A DNA stretch of 9,580 bases from Deltaproteobacteria bacterium (GTDB taxonomy: Bacteria; Desulfobacterota; Dissulfuribacteria; Dissulfuribacterales; UBA3076): assembly GCA_021159445.1 (NCBI GenBank), contig JAGGRV010000347.1, positions 1 to 9,580 on the forward strand, written 5' to 3'. Each line of letters begins with the position of its first letter. Position 1 is the stretch's first letter. The notes under the pieces are model-generated. The model saw only the letters and a program-made list of their open reading frames with translations, made no database searches and had not been told where the DNA came from. The position numbers and the translations under genes are program-made. Positions 7,915 to 9,580 of the stretch are shown here, piece after piece.

Positions 7915-9075
7915 ATGATAGAAAAGGCTTTAAAGGGTGAACCTAGATACTATATGTGGTTAGTTTTTCTGCTGGGCATCATTGGTGTCGGCATGGGGTG
8001 TTGGTTCTACCAGCTCCATAAAGGTTTGGGAATTACAGGAATGGGCAGGGATATCTCGTGGGGTGTCTATATTGCCCAGTTCACATACCTGGTCGGAGTG
8101 GCTGCATCCGCTGTGATGATAGTCATACCGCTCTATCTTCACAACTATAAGAAATATGGAAAGCTGGTAGTCTTTGGTGAGTTCCTGGCCATTGCAGCAG
8201 TAACCATGTGTATGCTCTTTATAGTGGTGGATGTAGGACAGCCACAGAGGATGCTCAATGTGTTGCTCCATCCCACGCCCAACTCCATACTTTTCTACGA
8301 CATGATCGTGCTGGTCGGGTATCTTTGTATCAATATAATTGTCGGGTATAATTGTCTGTTGGCCGACGCGGCACATAGGCCGCATCCGGGGTGGGTAAAG
8401 CCGTTTATTTATCTTTCCATACCTTGGGCGGTCAGCATTCATACAGTGACGGCGTTTCTGTACGCCGGTCTTCCTGGAAGGCATTTGTGGCTTACAGCCG
8501 TAATGGCTCCCAGATTTCTTGCATCGGCCTTTGCATCCGGTCCGGCATTGCTGGTACTGGTGCTCCTTATAATAAGCAGGGTCAGCAAGTTCGATCCGGG
8601 AAGAGATGCCTTGCAGACAGTAGCCAAGACTATATGTTATGCCATGATCATAAACCTGTTCCTGGTGGGTATGGAGATATTCACAGCCTTTTACAGCAAT
8701 ATCCCAGGGCATATGCATCCGCTTCAATACCTGTTTGTTGGTCTGCACGGTCATGGCAAGATTGTTGCCTGGATGTGGACAGCGGCTCCCTTTGCCTTTA
8801 TCGGAGTGATTTTGTTGCTCGTTCCTGCCGCCCGCAGGCACCACGGGATACTGGCCTTTGCCTGTGCGTCCGTATTTCTGGCCTGCTGGATCGATAAGGG
8901 TGTGGCACTTGTAATCGGTGGATTCATACCAAATCCATTTCACAGGATTGTAGAGTACTCGGCCACCTTCCCGGAGATATCCATTACGCTGGCCATCTGG
9001 GCGATCGGGGCATTGATACTTACTGTCCTTCACAAGGTTGCAATTACGGTAAGAGAGGAACAAGCGTCAACATAA
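7915..9075 (+). CDS. dsrP: DsrP: NrfD/PsrC-like polytopic membrane quinone-interacting subunit
   Basis: This 386-residue very hydrophobic protein has about ten membrane helices, beginning with WLVFLLGIIGVGMG (about 15-28) and ending with a helix at about 350-375 and a short charged tail. It belongs to the NrfD/PsrC/HmcC family, whose members bind quinone without haem and serve periplasmic Fe-S partners, here DsrO. In the complex, DsrP with DsrO and DsrJ forms the module linked to periplasmic redox chemistry, while DsrM and DsrK form the module facing DsrC. The gene starts 10 bases after dsrO with GAGG 7 bases before the ATG. It is the last gene of the operon, and a strong terminator follows within about 30 bases. 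A long antisense open frame across it is not considered real. Confidence 0.95.
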   Translation: MIEKALKGEPRYYMWLVFLLGIIGVGMGCWFYQLHKGLGITGMGRDISWGVYIAQFTYLVGVAASAVMIVIPLYLHNYKKYGKLVVFGEFLAIAAVTMCMLFIVVDVGQPQRMLNVLLHPTPNSILFYDMIVLVGYLCINIIVGYNCLLADAAHRPHPGWVKPFIYLSIPWAVSIHTVTAFLYAGLPGRHLWLTAVMAPRFLASAFASGPALLVLVLLIISRVSKFDPGRDALQTVAKTICYAMIINLFLVGMEIFTAFYSNIPGHMHPLQYLFVGLHGHGKIVAWMWTAAPFAFIGVILLLVPAARRHHGILAFACASVFLACWIDKGVALVIGGFIPNPFHRIVEYSATFPEISITLAIWAIGALILTVLHKVAITVREEQAST

Positions 9076-9106
9076 AACTGAGTTTATTAGAAATAGACAG
9101 AATCTA

Positions 9107-9141
9107 AAAGCCCGCTATATTTGGCGGGCTTTATTTTTTTT
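9107..9141 (+). terminator. Rho-independent terminator of the dsrMKJOP operon, probably bidirectional
   Basis: A perfect 9-bp stem (AAAGCCCGC at 9107-9115 with GCGGGCTTT at 9124-9132) encloses an 8-base loop. It is followed by an A and then eight T residues (9134-9141) on the + strand. Read on the - strand, the same hairpin begins at the TAA of the convergent small gene and is followed by TTTT in total, so it can also end that transcript, more weakly. Confidence 0.92.
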
Positions 9142-9367
9142 GGAGTTCAATGGTTTTTATCAGGGGAGGGGATTTTTTTTGGTATAAATGAGAGATCATT
9201 TTTTCCTTCATGTCTTCAATATCATCCCTGTAAAGCCTGGCTGGTAATTCCTGTCCGCAAGCCTTGCAGACCACTCGAGCGTTATATCACTTGCCCTCTA
9301 TGCGGACCGGACCGCCACATACCAGGCAACGGAGTCCGGTATCAACTATAAGGCAGCTTTTCTCCAT
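9131..9367 (-). CDS. Candidate small selenoprotein: zinc-ribbon-like protein with an in-frame TGA codon
   Basis: Reading from ATG 9367 to TAA 9131-9133 gives 78 residues if TGA (9287-9289, residue 27) is decoded. A GAGAGG ribosome site ends 5 bases before the ATG. Two knuckles are visible: Cys14-Cys17 (CLVCGG) before the TGA and Cys34-Cys37 (CKACGQ) after it in the same frame. A charged helical tail rich in Lys, Glu and Asp runs from about 46 to 78. Each half alone would have only one CxxC pair, so the pattern makes sense only when read through. A hairpin at 9253-9271 has the placement of a bacterial SECIS, supporting selenocysteine insertion; no Sec machinery is in the window. The alternative is a pseudogene with one nonsense change, for example CGA to TGA. 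I do not recognise the family, and the function is unknown. The gene is convergent with dsrP and shares its terminator. Confidence 0.6.
9253..9271 (-). promoter_or_regulatory. SECIS-like hairpin after the in-frame TGA
   Basis: On the mRNA, GUCUGCAA pairs with UUGCGGAC over 8 bp (one U-G pair) around the loop GGC. The loop begins 23 bases after the UGA, and its first base is G. Known bacterial SECIS elements have a short apical loop with a G in the first two positions, placed roughly 16-37 bases after UGA. The tip also resembles my memory of the Escherichia coli fdhF element, UGC-AGGUCU-GCA. Because the hairpin overlaps the codons of the second CxxC knuckle, part of the pairing may be coincidental. 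Confidence 0.5.
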
Positions 9368-9372
9368 AATGT

Positions 9373-9378
9373 CCTCTC
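9373..9378 (-). promoter_or_regulatory. Shine-Dalgarno site for the small TGA-containing gene
   Basis: GAGAGG on the - strand ends 5 bases before the ATG at 9367. This is close to ideal spacing and is good evidence that the short frame before the TGA is truly translated. No convincing promoter was found upstream: TTGACG (9428-9433, - strand) lacks a -10 box at proper spacing. Confidence 0.65.
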
Positions 9379-9489
9379 AAAAGAAAAGTTTTTCCCATAA
9401 TAGCCGTCTTGTCCCTGTTACCATAGGCGTCAACTTAACACAGAACGGGTGGTATGGACAAACTTGTTTGCCCGTGAGAAATTGCCAGT

Positions 9490-9561
9490 GAAATTTGAAA
9501 CTTGAAATTGGGGAAAACATAAAGATGTAGATGCGTTACCTAATTTCAAATTTCAAATTTC
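9490..9561. repeat. A/T-rich imperfect inverted repeat
   Basis: Arms at 9490-9509 and 9542-9561 are 20 bases each and complementary at 19 positions, separated by 32 bases. Each arm is itself built of short GAAATTT/AAATTTC units. There is no T-run and no G/C core, so it is a poor terminator. It lies in the 213-base stretch (9368-9580) right of the small gene, where I see no coding frame. Similar short-period AATTTC repeats occur between genes in many bacteria, and its role is unknown. Confidence 0.7.
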
Positions 9562-9580
9562 CAGTTTCGACATCGGCATT

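Noticed and set aside
7960..9063. Long - strand open frame of 367 codons antisense to dsrP
   Set aside because: It lies fully opposite a confident DsrP membrane protein, its translation has no recognisable domain and is rich in His, Arg and Gln, and no ribosome site is evident. It is the complement shadow of a hydrophobic gene.
9121..9491. Two overlapping + strand open frames of about 75 codons
   Set aside because: They begin in or beyond the terminator, lack ribosome sites and recognisable sequence, and lie mostly opposite the better supported - strand zinc-ribbon-like gene or in the repeat region.
9490..9561. CRISPR or terminator reading of the A/T-rich repeats
   Set aside because: There are only two arms in inverted orientation with no regular spacers, and there is no G/C-rich stem with a T-run.

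Overview
This window comes from a dissimilatory sulfur-metabolising bacterium, most likely a sulfate reducer of the Desulfobacterota or a similar lineage. The main evidence is a complete dsrM-dsrK-dsrJ-dsrO-dsrP operon (3996-9075, + strand), which encodes the membrane complex linking the quinone pool and periplasmic redox chemistry to DsrC and sulfite reduction. No dsrL lies between dsrK and dsrJ, and there is no dsrEFH, as expected for the reductive rather than the sulfur-oxidising gene order. The phylum is an inference from gene content. Sequence alone does not exclude, for example, a Nitrospirota sulfate reducer.

Left part (1-3138, - strand): a two-gene unit. A cobalamin-binding-type radical SAM protein with C-terminal TPR repeats (1405-3138) is followed after 4 bases by dsrN (1400 to beyond base 1). 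DsrN is the cobyrinate a,c-diamide synthase-like glutamine amidotransferase thought to amidate sirohaem for dissimilatory sulfite reductase. dsrN lies in an open frame that runs off the left edge.

Middle (3139-9075, + strand): after a 243-base divergent intergenic region, a small RsbRD_N-type protein with a cysteine-rich tail (3382-3990) precedes dsrM by 5 bases and probably belongs to the same transcript. DsrM is a dihaem b membrane subunit, DsrK an HdrD-like Fe-S/CCG subunit facing the cytoplasm, DsrJ a trihaem cytochrome c, DsrO a Tat-exported ferredoxin-like subunit and DsrP an NrfD-like membrane subunit. Spacing is tight throughout except for 67 bases before dsrJ. The operon ends in a strong hairpin plus T-run terminator at 9107-9141.

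Right part (9131-9580, - strand): a small convergent gene has a good Shine-Dalgarno site and encodes a CxxC...CxxC zinc-ribbon-like protein of 78 residues. It carries one in-frame TGA codon between the two CxxC pairs. A perfect 8-bp stem with a 3-base loop starting with G lies 23 bases after the TGA and fits the general layout of a bacterial SECIS element. The gene is therefore a candidate undescribed small selenoprotein, or failing that a pseudogene with a single nonsense change. The remaining 213 bases hold a long A/T-rich inverted repeat and no gene that I can see.
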